Below, one piece after another: positions 18,525-26,729 of a DNA stretch of 64,000 nt. The DNA is from Streptomyces griseoviridis. Lineage in GTDB: Bacteria; Actinomycetota; Actinomycetes; Streptomycetales; Streptomycetaceae. Within the stretch, counting starts at the first letter, position 1, and each line of letters begins with the position of its first letter. Position numbers and translations under genes: made by a program. A model generated the notes under the pieces. It saw only the letters and a program-made list of their open reading frames with translations. It was not told the DNA's origin and did no database searches. The stretch covers positions 1 to 64,000 of the forward strand of contig BMSM01000005.1 in NCBI GenBank assembly GCA_014649155.1, in the 5' to 3' direction.

Positions 18525-19409
18525 GTGACGTCGACGGCCGAGGGCGCCGGACAGCTGTGGGCCGTCAGCGACCTGCACATCGGATACCCGGAGAACCGGG
18601 CCCTGGTCGAGGCCATGCGCCCCTCCTCGGACGAGGACTGGCTGCTGGTCGCCGGGGACGTGGCGGAGACCGTCGCCGACATCCGCTGGGCGCTCGGCAC
18701 GCTGGCCGGCCGTTTCCGCCGGGTCGTCTGGGCCCCCGGCAACCACGAACTGTGGACCCACCCGCGCGACTCCGTCACCCTGCGCGGCACCGCCCGCTAC
18801 GAGCACCTCGTCGGCGTCTGCCGCGAACTCGGCGTCACGACACCCGAGGACCCCTACCCCGTCTGGTATGGCCCCGGCGGCCCGGCCGTCGTCGCCCCGC
18901 TCTTCCTCCTGTACGACTACTCCTTCCTCCCGGCCGGCTGCGCCACCAAGGACGAGGGACTGGCCTACGCGCACGGCACCGGCATCGTCTGCACCGACGA
19001 ACACCTGCTCCACCCCGACCCCTACCCGACCCGCGAGGACTGGTGCCGCGCCCGGGTCGCGGCGACCGAGGCCCGGCTCGCGGCGCTCCCCGAGGACCTG
19101 CCGACCGTCCTCGTCAACCACTATCCGCTGGACCGGCACCCCACCGAGGTCCTGTGGCACCCCGAGTTCGCGATGTGGTGCGGCACCCGGCTGACCGCCG
19201 ACTGGCACCGCCGCTTCCGCGTCGACACCATGGTCTACGGCCACCTCCACATCCCGCGGACCACCTGGCACGAGGGCGTCCGCTTCGAGGAGGTGTCGGT
19301 CGGCTACCCGAGGGAGTGGCGCAGACGGTCGGCACCGCCGGGACGGCTGCGGGCGGTCCTGCCGTACGGGAAGACCGGCGAGGACGTCAGGAAGGGCGGG
19401 TTCCGGTGA
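18525..19409 (+). CDS. Calcineurin-like metallophosphoesterase
   Basis: Dinuclear-metal phosphoesterase of 294 residues with the full set of family motifs: D-x-H (SDLHIGY), GD (VAGDVAE), GNHE (APGNHELW) and GH-x-H (VYGHLHIP). The GTG start at 18525 follows a GGAGGGGGCTGGA run. Its stop overlaps the next gene's GTG by 4 bp, so it is translationally coupled to the phosphopantetheinyl transferase. This suggests a role with carrier proteins, for example hydrolysing a phosphopantetheine-related or nucleotide by-product; the substrate is unknown. Confidence 0.92.
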   Translation: MTSTAEGAGQLWAVSDLHIGYPENRALVEAMRPSSDEDWLLVAGDVAETVADIRWALGTLAGRFRRVVWAPGNHELWTHPRDSVTLRGTARYEHLVGVCRELGVTTPEDPYPVWYGPGGPAVVAPLFLLYDYSFLPAGCATKDEGLAYAHGTGIVCTDEHLLHPDPYPTREDWCRARVAATEARLAALPEDLPTVLVNHYPLDRHPTEVLWHPEFAMWCGTRLTADWHRRFRVDTMVYGHLHIPRTTWHEGVRFEEVSVGYPREWRRRSAPPGRLRAVLPYGKTGEDVRKGGFR

Positions 19410-20095
19410 TCGAGGAGGTGCTGCCCGAGACGGTGGCCGCCGAGGAGGCGCACGGCCACGACACCACCGGGCACACGCCGCTCCACCCCGAGGAGGAGCC
19501 GCTCGTGGCGCGGGCGGTCGCCAAGCGCCGCCGGGAGTTCACCGTCGTACGCTCCTGCGCCCGCCGGGCCATGGAACGCCTGGGCGTGCCGCCGCAGCCC
19601 GTCCTGAACGGCGAGCGCGGCGCGCCCCGCTGGCCGTCCGGCCTGGTCGGCAGCATGACCCACTGCGACGGCTACTGCGCCGCCGCCCTGGTCCGCGCCA
19701 CCGACTTGGCTTCCCTCGGTATCGACGCCGAGCCTGACGGACCGCTCCCGGAGGGCGTGCTCTCCGCCGTGGCGCTGCCCGCCGAGGAGGCCCGGCTGCG
19801 CCGCCTGGCCGCGCAGCGGCCCCAGGTGCACTGGGACCGGCTGCTGTTCAGCGCCAAGGAGTCCGTCTACAAGGCGTGGTTCCCCCTCACCGGCAAGTGG
19901 CTGGACTTCTCCGAGGCGGACATCGAGATCACCGAGGAGCCCGGCGCGCCGGGCCGGGGGACCTTCCGCGCCGAACTCCTGGTGCCGGGCCCCGTGGTGG
20001 GGGAGCGGCGGCTGAGCGCCTTCGACGGCCGCTGGGCCGCCCGGGACGGGCTGCTCGTCACCGCCGTCGCCGTGCCGCCGCCGGTGTCCGGCTGA
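19406..20095 (+). CDS. 4'-phosphopantetheinyl transferase (Sfp/EntD type)
   Basis: Transfers the phosphopantetheine arm of CoA to a serine of acyl or peptidyl carrier proteins. The 229-residue protein carries the EntD-like pattern: SMTHC (83-87), GIDAEP (105-110, magnesium ligands) and FSAKESVYKAW (148-158). The GTG at 19406 overlaps the metallophosphoesterase stop. The same couple occurs in S. coelicolor near SCO6673, from memory. No PKS, NRPS or fatty-acid genes adjoin it, so its carrier proteins are encoded elsewhere. Confidence 0.93.
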   Translation: MIEEVLPETVAAEEAHGHDTTGHTPLHPEEEPLVARAVAKRRREFTVVRSCARRAMERLGVPPQPVLNGERGAPRWPSGLVGSMTHCDGYCAAALVRATDLASLGIDAEPDGPLPEGVLSAVALPAEEARLRRLAAQRPQVHWDRLLFSAKESVYKAWFPLTGKWLDFSEADIEITEEPGAPGRGTFRAELLVPGPVVGERRLSAFDGRWAARDGLLVTAVAVPPPVSG

Positions 20096-20123
20096 ACCGG
20101 CCCCGCCCGGAGGGGCGCCGGCC

Positions 20124-20360
20124 TCAGGGCTCCGGGCACCAGCTCGCCAGCAGCCGGAAGAACTCCTCCTCGCTCCCGCTCAGCCCCGCGGCCCGAAGCG
20201 CCTGGTCCGCCTCCGCGAGCACGGTGGGCGGGACGGCCGGCGGCAGCGGGGCGCCCGGCGGCCCCCCGGGCGTGTCGAAGGCGGCCCGGACGGTGTGCAG
20301 CAGACGGAGATAGGCCTGGACGGCGGCGCGTTCGCGATCGGTCAGCACGGCGGTGGTCAT
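20124..20360 (-). CDS. Small conserved-looking protein of unknown function (78 residues)
   Basis: Begins MTTAVLTDRERAAVQAYLRLL and ends with an acidic, amphipathic segment (LSGSEEEFFRLLASWCPEP). It is probably an alpha-helical cytosolic protein with a Pro/Gly-rich linker in the middle. ATG at 20360 follows GGGGAG. Codon use is typical of the neighbourhood (GC-rich third positions), which supports a real gene. It lies downstream of, and on the same strand as, the XRE regulator, separated by a degraded stretch. Function not recognised. Confidence 0.6.
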   Translation of the reverse strand: MTTAVLTDRERAAVQAYLRLLHTVRAAFDTPGGPPGAPLPPAVPPTVLAEADQALRAAGLSGSEEEFFRLLASWCPEP

Positions 20361-20800
20361 CGGTCGGTTCTCCCCACGTCGACGTCGAGCGGTCCGCCCC
20401 GTACGGCGGGCCGGTCACCAGCTTGCCGCCCCCCACTGACAATCCCGCCCGTCCCGCCGGACCGCGCGCGGCAGAGCACCTGAGCGGGCGACAGGCGGGA
20501 GGCCCCGCGGACCCGTCCCGCCCCCCCCCCGGCGCTCCCCAGCCCGTACCGCCGCCCGGTACCCGCCGGGACATCCCAGCGACGCCTCGCCCCGCCCCGC
20601 CGGCCCCTCCCGCCCCGCCGGCCCGCGGGGCGGCGACCCCGGCGAACCGGCGGGCCGGCCCCGGCACTTGCCGGCCGGCAGCCCGAAGTCCTCCGCCGCC
20701 CGCTCGTCGGCCTCCTCGAACCGGGACCGCGCCGGGACCGCCCGTACGGTGGCCCGCAGGGCGTCCTCGTCCAGGTCACCGCCCGGCGTCCGGGCCGGAC
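20361..20800 (-). other. 440-bp stretch with a start-less, probably decayed reading frame
   Basis: Immediately after the XRE stop, one minus-strand frame reads like real protein for about 35 codons: DLDEDALRATVRAVPARSRF then EEADERAAEDFGLPAGK. No ATG, GTG or TTG precedes it in frame. It then dissolves into Gly/Arg/Pro low complexity with a C10 run at 20521-20530. It looks like the remnant of a small gene formerly coupled to the regulator, or a frameshift near its start. No other feature was found in this stretch. Confidence 0.4.
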
Positions 20801-21457
20801 TCAGGACTCGGGCCGCTTGACGCTCTCCAGAAGCATGTCCAGCCACTCGGCGACCTTGTCCCGGTGCTGGTCGGTGGGGAGTTGCGCGGCCCGCCAGGCG
20901 ATCCCGCGCACCCCGTGGTCCTGCAACAGCCGCTCCAGCGGGTCGTCGGCGGCCTCGGCGGCCTGCCGCTCCCGGTCGGCGAGCTGCTGCAACAACTCCT
21001 GCTCGGTGCGCCGCAGCGCGTCGGCCAGCGCCTCGGGGTCCTCCGCGGTGAGGAACCCGGCGTGCACCCGGAAGAAGCGCTGGAGGGCGTCGCAGTGCTC
21101 CATGGTCGGCCGGCGGTCCCCGTTGATCAGCGCGCCCGCCTGCTGCCGGGACATCCCGGCGCCGTCGGCGATCTCCTGCTGGGTGTAGCGGCGTCCGTTC
21201 GGCTTGAGCCGGGTGCGGCGCAGCAGGTCCAGGCGCTGCACGAACCGCGCCTGCACATCGGGTTGGCCCGCGGGCCGGCCGCTCAGCAGGGCCTTGACCA
21301 CGGACTCCGGGACGCCGCACGCGGCGGACAGCCGGCCGGTGTCGAAGACCTCGGCGTGCGGCACGCCGAGCCGGTCGGCGAGAGCGGCGACGCGGGAGAG
21401 GACGGACGGCAGGGCCGCCGTCCGTGTGGTGCCCGGATTCTCGAAGCCACCCGTCAC
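20801..21457 (-). CDS. XRE-family helix-turn-helix regulator
   Basis: The 218-residue protein has a central DNA-binding motif (RYTQQEIADGAGMSRQQAGAL, then INGDRRPTMEHCDALQRFF). A long acidic helical C-terminus follows (EALADALRRTEQELLQQLADRERQAAEAADD), likely for dimerisation. The frame is open upstream, but GTG at 21457 (MTGGFENPGTTR) is 8 nt after AGGAG and is the best start. It is divergent from the MmyB-type sensor-domain gene, with inverted and direct CCGTCA/GTTGACA motifs in the spacer. Target unknown. Confidence 0.8.
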   Translation of the reverse strand: MTGGFENPGTTRTAALPSVLSRVAALADRLGVPHAEVFDTGRLSAACGVPESVVKALLSGRPAGQPDVQARFVQRLDLLRRTRLKPNGRRYTQQEIADGAGMSRQQAGALINGDRRPTMEHCDALQRFFRVHAGFLTAEDPEALADALRRTEQELLQQLADRERQAAEAADDPLERLLQDHGVRGIAWRAAQLPTDQHRDKVAEWLDMLLESVKRPES

Positions 21458-21688
21458 CGACAGATCTCCTACGTCTCTCACCGGACCCACAGGCTTCTCA
21501 CCTACACATGCCGTGAACTTCCCGGAGAGTAGCCCTCGTTCGAACTGACATCCAGACGGCGCCACAACTGTGGCCAATTTCAGCCGTCAACCGTCATGAA
21601 ATGCCACGATAGTTGACATGACTTGCGCCTGGGCAGCAGGATCGGGGCGCCGCGTGAAGGCCGCATAGGCAAGAGGGGTGACCTCCCG

Positions 21689-22348
21689 ATGGCATTTCAG
21701 GCAGGCGGACAGCGGTCGGCACCGCGGCCCGCCCCCGTGACTCCCGAGGCCCAGGCGTACCTGGAGGACTACGGCGCGATCCTGGACGCCGTCCCGCACC
21801 CCTCGTTCGTCGTCGACCACCGCTGGGACGTGATCCTGGCCAACGGCGCCTTCCGGACACTCTTCCGCGAGGCCGGGCCGCACCCGACCGCCATGCCGGA
21901 GGACAACTTCCTGCGCTACGTGCTCTTCCACCCGGACGCGCCCGAGGTCCTCGGCGAGCACGAGTCCCGCTGGTGCCTGCCGATGCTGGCCCACTTCGCG
22001 CACACGGTCGAGCGGCACGGCCACGACCACGTGATCCAGGCCATCCGCCGCGAGATCGCCCAGGACCCGCTGATGGAGGCCGCCTACCGCCAGGGCCTGC
22101 CGCACTGGGTGCGCGCCGTCGGCGCGCAGGCCGTGGAGCACGACGGCGTCCTGCGGCCCCTGCGCCACCCCGACCCCCGGCGGGGCGCCGGCGAGTGCCG
22201 CGTCGTCGTGGAGACGTCCCGCGCGCTGGAGGACCTGGGGTACCGGCGGCTGACCCTGGTGCTCCGCGACCCCCGGCGGACGCCTTCCCGCGCGCGCCGT
22301 CCCCGTACCGCCGCCGCCCATCTCAGGGTCGTACCGGCCGCGGACTGA
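21689..22348 (+). CDS. MmyB-type ligand-binding domain protein without HTH
   Basis: About residues 20-195 match the PAS-like sensor domain found C-terminal in MmyB-type regulators: YLEDYGAILDAVPHPSFVVD and HRWDVILANGAFRTLF, then FLRYVLFHPDAPEVL and AHFAHTVERHGHDHVIQAIRR. MmyB proteins normally carry an N-terminal XRE helix-turn-helix; here the 219-residue protein starts directly at the sensor. The divergent neighbour is a separate XRE protein, so the two halves may be split across two genes. ATG 21689 follows GAGGGG about 10 nt away. Basic Arg-rich tail of unknown role. Confidence 0.72.
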   Translation: MAFQAGGQRSAPRPAPVTPEAQAYLEDYGAILDAVPHPSFVVDHRWDVILANGAFRTLFREAGPHPTAMPEDNFLRYVLFHPDAPEVLGEHESRWCLPMLAHFAHTVERHGHDHVIQAIRREIAQDPLMEAAYRQGLPHWVRAVGAQAVEHDGVLRPLRHPDPRRGAGECRVVVETSRALEDLGYRRLTLVLRDPRRTPSRARRPRTAAAHLRVVPAAD

Positions 22349-22371
22349 CCACCGGGTCTCCGTCCCGTTTA

Positions 22372-22409
22372 CGCAAGGCGCTTTCATTTCTTGCGCTATT
22401 CTTGCAGCC
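22372..22409 (+). promoter_or_regulatory. Leaderless promoter and operator repeats of the LacI gene
   Basis: CGCAAG (22372-22377) and CTTGCG (22390-22395) form an inverted repeat. A further CTTGCAG (22401-22407) follows 11 bp after the second. The latter two flank or overlap TATTCT (22397-22402), a -10 box placed 7 nt before the ATG, with no Shine-Dalgarno. MalR-type repressors of Streptomyces bind CTTGCAG-like sequences, so autoregulation by occlusion is likely. Confidence 0.6.
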
Positions 22410-23405
22410 ATGACGCGACGACTTGCTGAGGTGGCGAAGAAGGTCGGGGTCAGCGAGGCCACGGTCAGCCGGGTGCTCAACGGCAAGCCCGGGGTCTCCG
22501 AGGCCACCCGGCAGGCGGTGCTCTCCGCCCTGGACGTGCTCGGCTACGAACGGCCCACGCAGCTGCGCGGCGAGCGCGCCCGGCTGGTCGGCCTGGTCCT
22601 GCCTGAGCTGCAGAACCCGATCTTCCCGGCCTTCGGCGAGGTCATCGGCGGTGCCCTCGCCCAGCTCGGCCTCACCCCGGTGCTGTGCACCCAGACCAAG
22701 GGCGGCGTCTCCGAGGCCGACTACGTCGACCTCCTCCTCCAGCAGCAGGTCTCCGGCGTGGTCTTCGCCGGCGGGCTGTACGCGCAGGCCGACGCGCCGC
22801 ACGGCCACTACGAGCGGCTGGCCGACCGCAAGATCCCGGTGGTGCTGGTCAACGCGGCCATCGAGCACCTCGGCTTCCCGGGCGTCTCCTGCGACGACGC
22901 CGTCGCCCTGGAGCAGGCGTGGCGGCACCTCGCCTCACTCGGGCACGAGCGCATCGGCCTGGTGCTGGGCCCCGCCGACCACGTCCCCTCGGAGCGCAAG
23001 CTGGCCGCCGCGCGGGCGGTCGGCGAGGTGCCGGACGCCTTCGTGGCGCGGGCGATGTTCTCCATCGAGGGCGGTCACGCGGCGGCCTCCCGGCTCATCG
23101 ACCGGGGCGTCACCGGCTTCATCTGCGCCAGCGACCCGCTCGCCCTCGGCGCCGTGCGGGCCGCCCGGCGCAAGGGCCTGGACGTACCGTCGCGGATCTC
23201 CGTCGTGGGCTACGACGACTCGGCGCTGATGAACTGCACCGAGCCCCCGCTGACCACCGTCCGGCAGCCCATCGAGGCGATGGGCCGGGCCGTGGTGGAA
23301 CTGCTCAACGCGCAGATCAACGGACAGGCCGTGGCCGCCGAGGAGCTGCTGTTCGAACCGGAGCTGGTGGTCCGCGGCTCCACCGCGCAAGCCCCCCGGG
23401 CCTGA
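22410..23405 (+). CDS. LacI-family repressor, MalR/AglR type
   Basis: The 331-residue protein has the LacI headpiece (LAEVAKKVGVSEATVSRVLN, hinge helix VLSALDVLGYERP) and a periplasmic-binding-protein-like effector domain (GLVLPELQNPIFPAFGEVIGG, then FICASDPLALGAVRAAR and VVGYDDSALMNCTEPPLTTV). The whole sequence strongly recalls S. coelicolor MalR, the maltose-operon repressor. It heads the ABC transporter and glucosidase genes on the same strand. Expected to repress the operon until an alpha-glucoside binds. The mRNA is probably leaderless. Inducer unknown. Confidence 0.92.
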   Translation: MTRRLAEVAKKVGVSEATVSRVLNGKPGVSEATRQAVLSALDVLGYERPTQLRGERARLVGLVLPELQNPIFPAFGEVIGGALAQLGLTPVLCTQTKGGVSEADYVDLLLQQQVSGVVFAGGLYAQADAPHGHYERLADRKIPVVLVNAAIEHLGFPGVSCDDAVALEQAWRHLASLGHERIGLVLGPADHVPSERKLAAARAVGEVPDAFVARAMFSIEGGHAAASRLIDRGVTGFICASDPLALGAVRAARRKGLDVPSRISVVGYDDSALMNCTEPPLTTVRQPIEAMGRAVVELLNAQINGQAVAAEELLFEPELVVRGSTAQAPRA

Positions 23406-23525
23406 CCGCGCCATAGATCCAACGCTCTGTCGAATAATTACAGATTCTGCGTGACATCTTGCGTCCGACTGTCACTGGTGCTTGAGTGTGCGGCGCCCAC
23501 CGCTCCTGTCCCTAAGGGGTCACCG
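23406..23525 (+). promoter_or_regulatory. Promoter/operator region of the alpha-glucoside transport operon
   Basis: Contains TCTGT-N9-ACAGA (23426-23444) around an AT-rich centre. Two further motifs, TCTGCG (23446-23451) and TCTTGCG (23457-23463), lie 11 bp apart, the same spacing as the CTTGC repeats before the LacI gene. AAGGGG precedes the ATG at 23526. Confidence 0.5.
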
Positions 23526-24875
23526 ATGTCACGCACCGGGTTCCGCCGTACCGTCGCCGCGCTGAGCGTCTGTTCGCTCGCCCTCACCGTCTCCGCCTGC
23601 GGGTCGGACGACGAGGACTCCGCGAGCGGCAAGACCCGCATCACGGTCAACTGCATGCCGCCCAAGAGCGCCAAGACCGACCGGCGGTTCTTCGAGGAGG
23701 ACGTCGCCGCGTTCGAGAAGGCCCACCCGGACATCGACGTCGTCCCGCATGACGCGTTCCCCTGCCAGGACCCGAAGACCTTCGACGCCAAGCTGGCCGG
23801 CGGCCAGATGGAGGACGTCTTCTACACGTACTTCACCGACGCCCGGCACGTCGTCGACATCGGCCGGGCCGCCGACCTCACCCCGTACCTCAAGGAACTG
23901 AAGGGCTACGACACCCTCCAGCGGCAGCTGCGGGACATCTACACGGTGGACGGCAAGGTCTACGGCATCCCCCGCACCGGCTACTCCATGGGCCTGATCT
24001 ACAACAAGGCGCTGTTCGAGAAGGCTGGCCTCGACCCGGACCGGCCGCCGGCCACCTGGGACGAGGTCCGTTCCGCCGCCGAGAAGATCGCCGCCCTCGG
24101 CGACGGCACCGTCGGGTACGCCGACTACAGCGCCCAGAACCAGGGCGGCTGGCACTTCACCGCCGAGGTGTACTCGCGCGGTGGCGACGTGGTCAGCGCC
24201 GACGGGAAGAAGGCCGCCGTCGACAGCCCCGCCGGCCGTGCCGTCCTCCAGACGCTGCACGACATGCGCTGGAAGGACGACTCCATGGGCAGCAAGCAGC
24301 TCCTCGTCATCAACGACGTCCAGCAGATGATGGGCTCCGGCAAGCTCGGCATGTACCTCGCCGCCCCCGACAACATCCCGATCCTGGTCAAGGAGAAGGG
24401 CGGCGACTACGAGGACCTCGCCCTCGCGCCCATGCCCGGCGGCGAAGGCACGCTCATCGGCGGTGACGGCTACATGGTCGACAAGAACGCGAGCCCCGAG
24501 CAGATCCGGGCCGGCCTCAAGTGGCTCGACCACATGTTCCTCACCCCCGGCGACGGCTTCCTCGGCGACTACGCCCGCGCCAAGACGGCCGACGCCCCGG
24601 TCGGCCTGCCCGAACCCCGCCTGTTCACCGGCGCCGCCGACGCCAGGGACCAGCAGGTCAAGGAGGCCAACGCCAACGTCCCGGTGAAGAACTACCAGTC
24701 CTTCCTGGACGGCAACCAGAAGCTCGACATGAAGATCGAGCCGCCGAACGCCCAGCAGATCTACTCCGTCCTCGACGGGGTCGTCTCCGCCGTCCTCACC
24801 AAGGAGGACGCCGACATCGACCGCCTGCTGAAGGACGCCTCCGGCAAGATCGACGGCATCCTGGCCCGGAGCTGA
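23526..24875 (+). CDS. Sugar ABC transporter substrate-binding lipoprotein
   Basis: Captures the sugar outside the membrane for import. The 449-residue precursor has a signal peptide with lipobox VSAC (Cys25), then a family-1 solute-binding fold (ITVNCMPPKSAKTDRRFFEED, YGIPRTGYSMGLIYNKALFEKAGLD, PATWDEVRSAAEKIAALG). ATG 23526 follows AAGGGG. First gene after the LacI regulator, and 3 bp before the first permease. The gene order (regulator, binding protein, two permeases, glucosidase) matches Streptomyces maltose/alpha-glucoside systems. The ligand is inferred to be an alpha-glucoside, possibly nigero-oligosaccharides given the GH87 enzyme downstream. Confidence 0.93.
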   Translation: MSRTGFRRTVAALSVCSLALTVSACGSDDEDSASGKTRITVNCMPPKSAKTDRRFFEEDVAAFEKAHPDIDVVPHDAFPCQDPKTFDAKLAGGQMEDVFYTYFTDARHVVDIGRAADLTPYLKELKGYDTLQRQLRDIYTVDGKVYGIPRTGYSMGLIYNKALFEKAGLDPDRPPATWDEVRSAAEKIAALGDGTVGYADYSAQNQGGWHFTAEVYSRGGDVVSADGKKAAVDSPAGRAVLQTLHDMRWKDDSMGSKQLLVINDVQQMMGSGKLGMYLAAPDNIPILVKEKGGDYEDLALAPMPGGEGTLIGGDGYMVDKNASPEQIRAGLKWLDHMFLTPGDGFLGDYARAKTADAPVGLPEPRLFTGAADARDQQVKEANANVPVKNYQSFLDGNQKLDMKIEPPNAQQIYSVLDGVVSAVLTKEDADIDRLLKDASGKIDGILARS

Positions 24876-24878
24876 CCG

Positions 24879-25832
24879 ATGACCAAGACGGTCGAACGGC
24901 CCGCCGAGGCCGTCAGGACCCGTCCGGCGCGCACACCGCCCCCGGCACGGAAACCCGCCCGGCGCCGCCTGGCCGCACAGGGCCGCGCCTACGCCTTCCT
25001 CCTCGGCGGACTCCTCTGCTTCGCACTGTTCTCCTGGTACCCGGCGATCCGCGCGATCGTGATCGCCTTCCAGAAGTACACGCCGGGCGCGGACGCCGAG
25101 TGGGTCGGCACCGACAACTTCACCCGGGTGTTCCGGGACCCCGAGTTCGCCGACGCCTGGCGCAACACCCTCACCTTCACGGCGCTCGCGCTGCTCATCG
25201 GCTTCGCGGTCCCCTTCGTCCTCGCCCTGGTCCTCAACGAACTCCGGCACGCGAAGGCGTTCTTCCGGGTCGTGGTCTACCTGCCGGTGATGATCCCGCC
25301 GGTGGTCAGCGCCCTGCTGTGGAAGTGGTTCTACGACCCGGGCGCCGGCCTCGCCAACGAGGCCCTGCGCTTCCTGCACCTGCCGACCTCGAACTGGTCC
25401 AACGGCGCCGACACCGCCCTGGTCTCCCTGGTCATCGTCGCCACCTGGGCCACCATGGGCGGCACCGTCCTGATCTACCTCGCCGCCCTGCAGTCCGTCC
25501 CCGGCGAGCTGTACGAGGCCGCCGAACTGGACGGCGCGAGCCTGCCGCAACGCGTCCGGCACGTCACGATCCCGCAGACCCGGTTCGTGATCCTGATGCT
25601 GATGCTGCTCCAGATCATCGCGACCATGCAGGTCTTCACCGAACCGTTCGTCATCACCGGCGGCGGCCCCGAGAACGCCACCGTCACCGTCCTCTACCTC
25701 ATCTACAAGTACGCCTTCCTCTACAACGACTTCGGCGGCGCCTGCGCGCTGAGCGTCATGCTCCTGCTGCTGCTCGGCCTGTTCTCCGCCGGCTACCTCC
25801 GGCTGACCCGCTCCGAAGGGGAGGACGCATGA
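24879..25832 (+). CDS. Sugar ABC transporter permease, MalF-like
   Basis: The 317-residue inner-membrane subunit has a basic cytosolic start and six hydrophobic segments (first AYAFLLGGLLCFALFSWYPA). The ATPase-docking EAA loop is EAAELDGASLPQRV about residue 210. GNxxxxLxxGPLxL-type MalF details are not resolvable by eye. It begins 3 bp after the binding protein and overlaps the second permease by 4 bp (ATGA), so assembly stoichiometry is likely set by coupling. No ATPase gene is present; Streptomyces sugar importers commonly share the distant MsiK ATPase. Confidence 0.93.
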   Translation: MTKTVERPAEAVRTRPARTPPPARKPARRRLAAQGRAYAFLLGGLLCFALFSWYPAIRAIVIAFQKYTPGADAEWVGTDNFTRVFRDPEFADAWRNTLTFTALALLIGFAVPFVLALVLNELRHAKAFFRVVVYLPVMIPPVVSALLWKWFYDPGAGLANEALRFLHLPTSNWSNGADTALVSLVIVATWATMGGTVLIYLAALQSVPGELYEAAELDGASLPQRVRHVTIPQTRFVILMLMLLQIIATMQVFTEPFVITGGGPENATVTVLYLIYKYAFLYNDFGGACALSVMLLLLLGLFSAGYLRLTRSEGEDA

Positions 25833-26695
25833 GCGGCGGCACCCGCACCCTGGTCTCCCCGGCCGTCCTGGCCCGCCCGCGCGGCCGGGCCGTGTACTGG
25901 ACCGTCTTCACCGGCACCGTCCTGCTGTTCGCGCTCGCCTTCCTCTTCCCCGTCTACTGGATGGTGACCGGCGCGCTGAAGTCCCCCGACGAGGTGGCCC
26001 GCACCCCGCCCGCCCTGGTGCCGGAGCACTGGCGGACCACCGGGTACACGGACGCCTGGGACCTGATGCAACTGCCCACCCACCTGGGGAACACGGTGGT
26101 GCAGGCGGCCGGCGCCTGGATCTTCCAGCTCGTGCTGTGCACGGCCGCCGCGTACGCCCTGTCCAGGCTGAGGCCCGCCTTCGGCAAGGTGATCCTCGGC
26201 GGCATCCTCGCCACCCTGATGGTGCCCACCCAGGCCCTGGTCGTGCCGAAGTACCTGACCGTCGCCGACCTCGGGCTGCTCAACGACCCCCTCGCCATCT
26301 GGCTGCCGGCCGTCGCCAACGCCTTCAACCTCTATCTGCTCAAGCGCTTCTTCGACCAGATCCCGCGCGATGTGCTGGAGGCCGCCGAGATCGACGGCGC
26401 CGGGCAGCTGCGCGTGCTGTGGTCCGTCGTGCTGCCCATGTCCCGCCCGGTCCTCGGGGTCGTGTCGATCTTCGCGCTGGTCGCCGTGTGGCAGGACTTC
26501 CTGTGGCCGCTGATGGTCTTCTCCGACACGGACGAGCAGCCCATCAGCGTGGCCCTGGTCCAGCTCTCGCAGAACATCCCGCTGACCGTGCTCATCGCCG
26601 CGATGGTGATCGCCAGCGTTCCCATGGTCGCGCTGTTCCTCGTCTTCCAGCGGCACATCATCGCCGGGATCAGCGCGGGCAGCACCAAGGGCTGA
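25829..26695 (+). CDS. Sugar ABC transporter permease, MalG-like
   Basis: The 288-residue second membrane subunit has six hydrophobic segments beginning YWTVFTGTVLLFALAFLFPV and the EAA docking loop EAAEIDGAGQLRVLWSVVLP near residue 188. The ATG overlaps the preceding stop. Together with the MalF-like permease it forms the translocation pore for the sugar delivered by the lipoprotein. The ATPase is missing locally and presumably supplied in trans by MsiK. Confidence 0.93.
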   Translation: MSGGTRTLVSPAVLARPRGRAVYWTVFTGTVLLFALAFLFPVYWMVTGALKSPDEVARTPPALVPEHWRTTGYTDAWDLMQLPTHLGNTVVQAAGAWIFQLVLCTAAAYALSRLRPAFGKVILGGILATLMVPTQALVVPKYLTVADLGLLNDPLAIWLPAVANAFNLYLLKRFFDQIPRDVLEAAEIDGAGQLRVLWSVVLPMSRPVLGVVSIFALVAVWQDFLWPLMVFSDTDEQPISVALVQLSQNIPLTVLIAAMVIASVPMVALFLVFQRHIIAGISAGSTKG

Positions 26696-26729
26696 CGCCC
26701 TCCCTCCCCCTCGTAGAAAGGCACGCACC

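Noticed and set aside
18525..20095. PPTase as marker of a natural-product cluster
   Set aside because: No PKS, NRPS or tailoring genes lie within reach on either side.
22410..23405. Calling the LacI gene malR outright
   Set aside because: It resembles MalR, but the GH87 enzyme suggests a different sugar, and AglR-type paralogues are hard to separate by eye.
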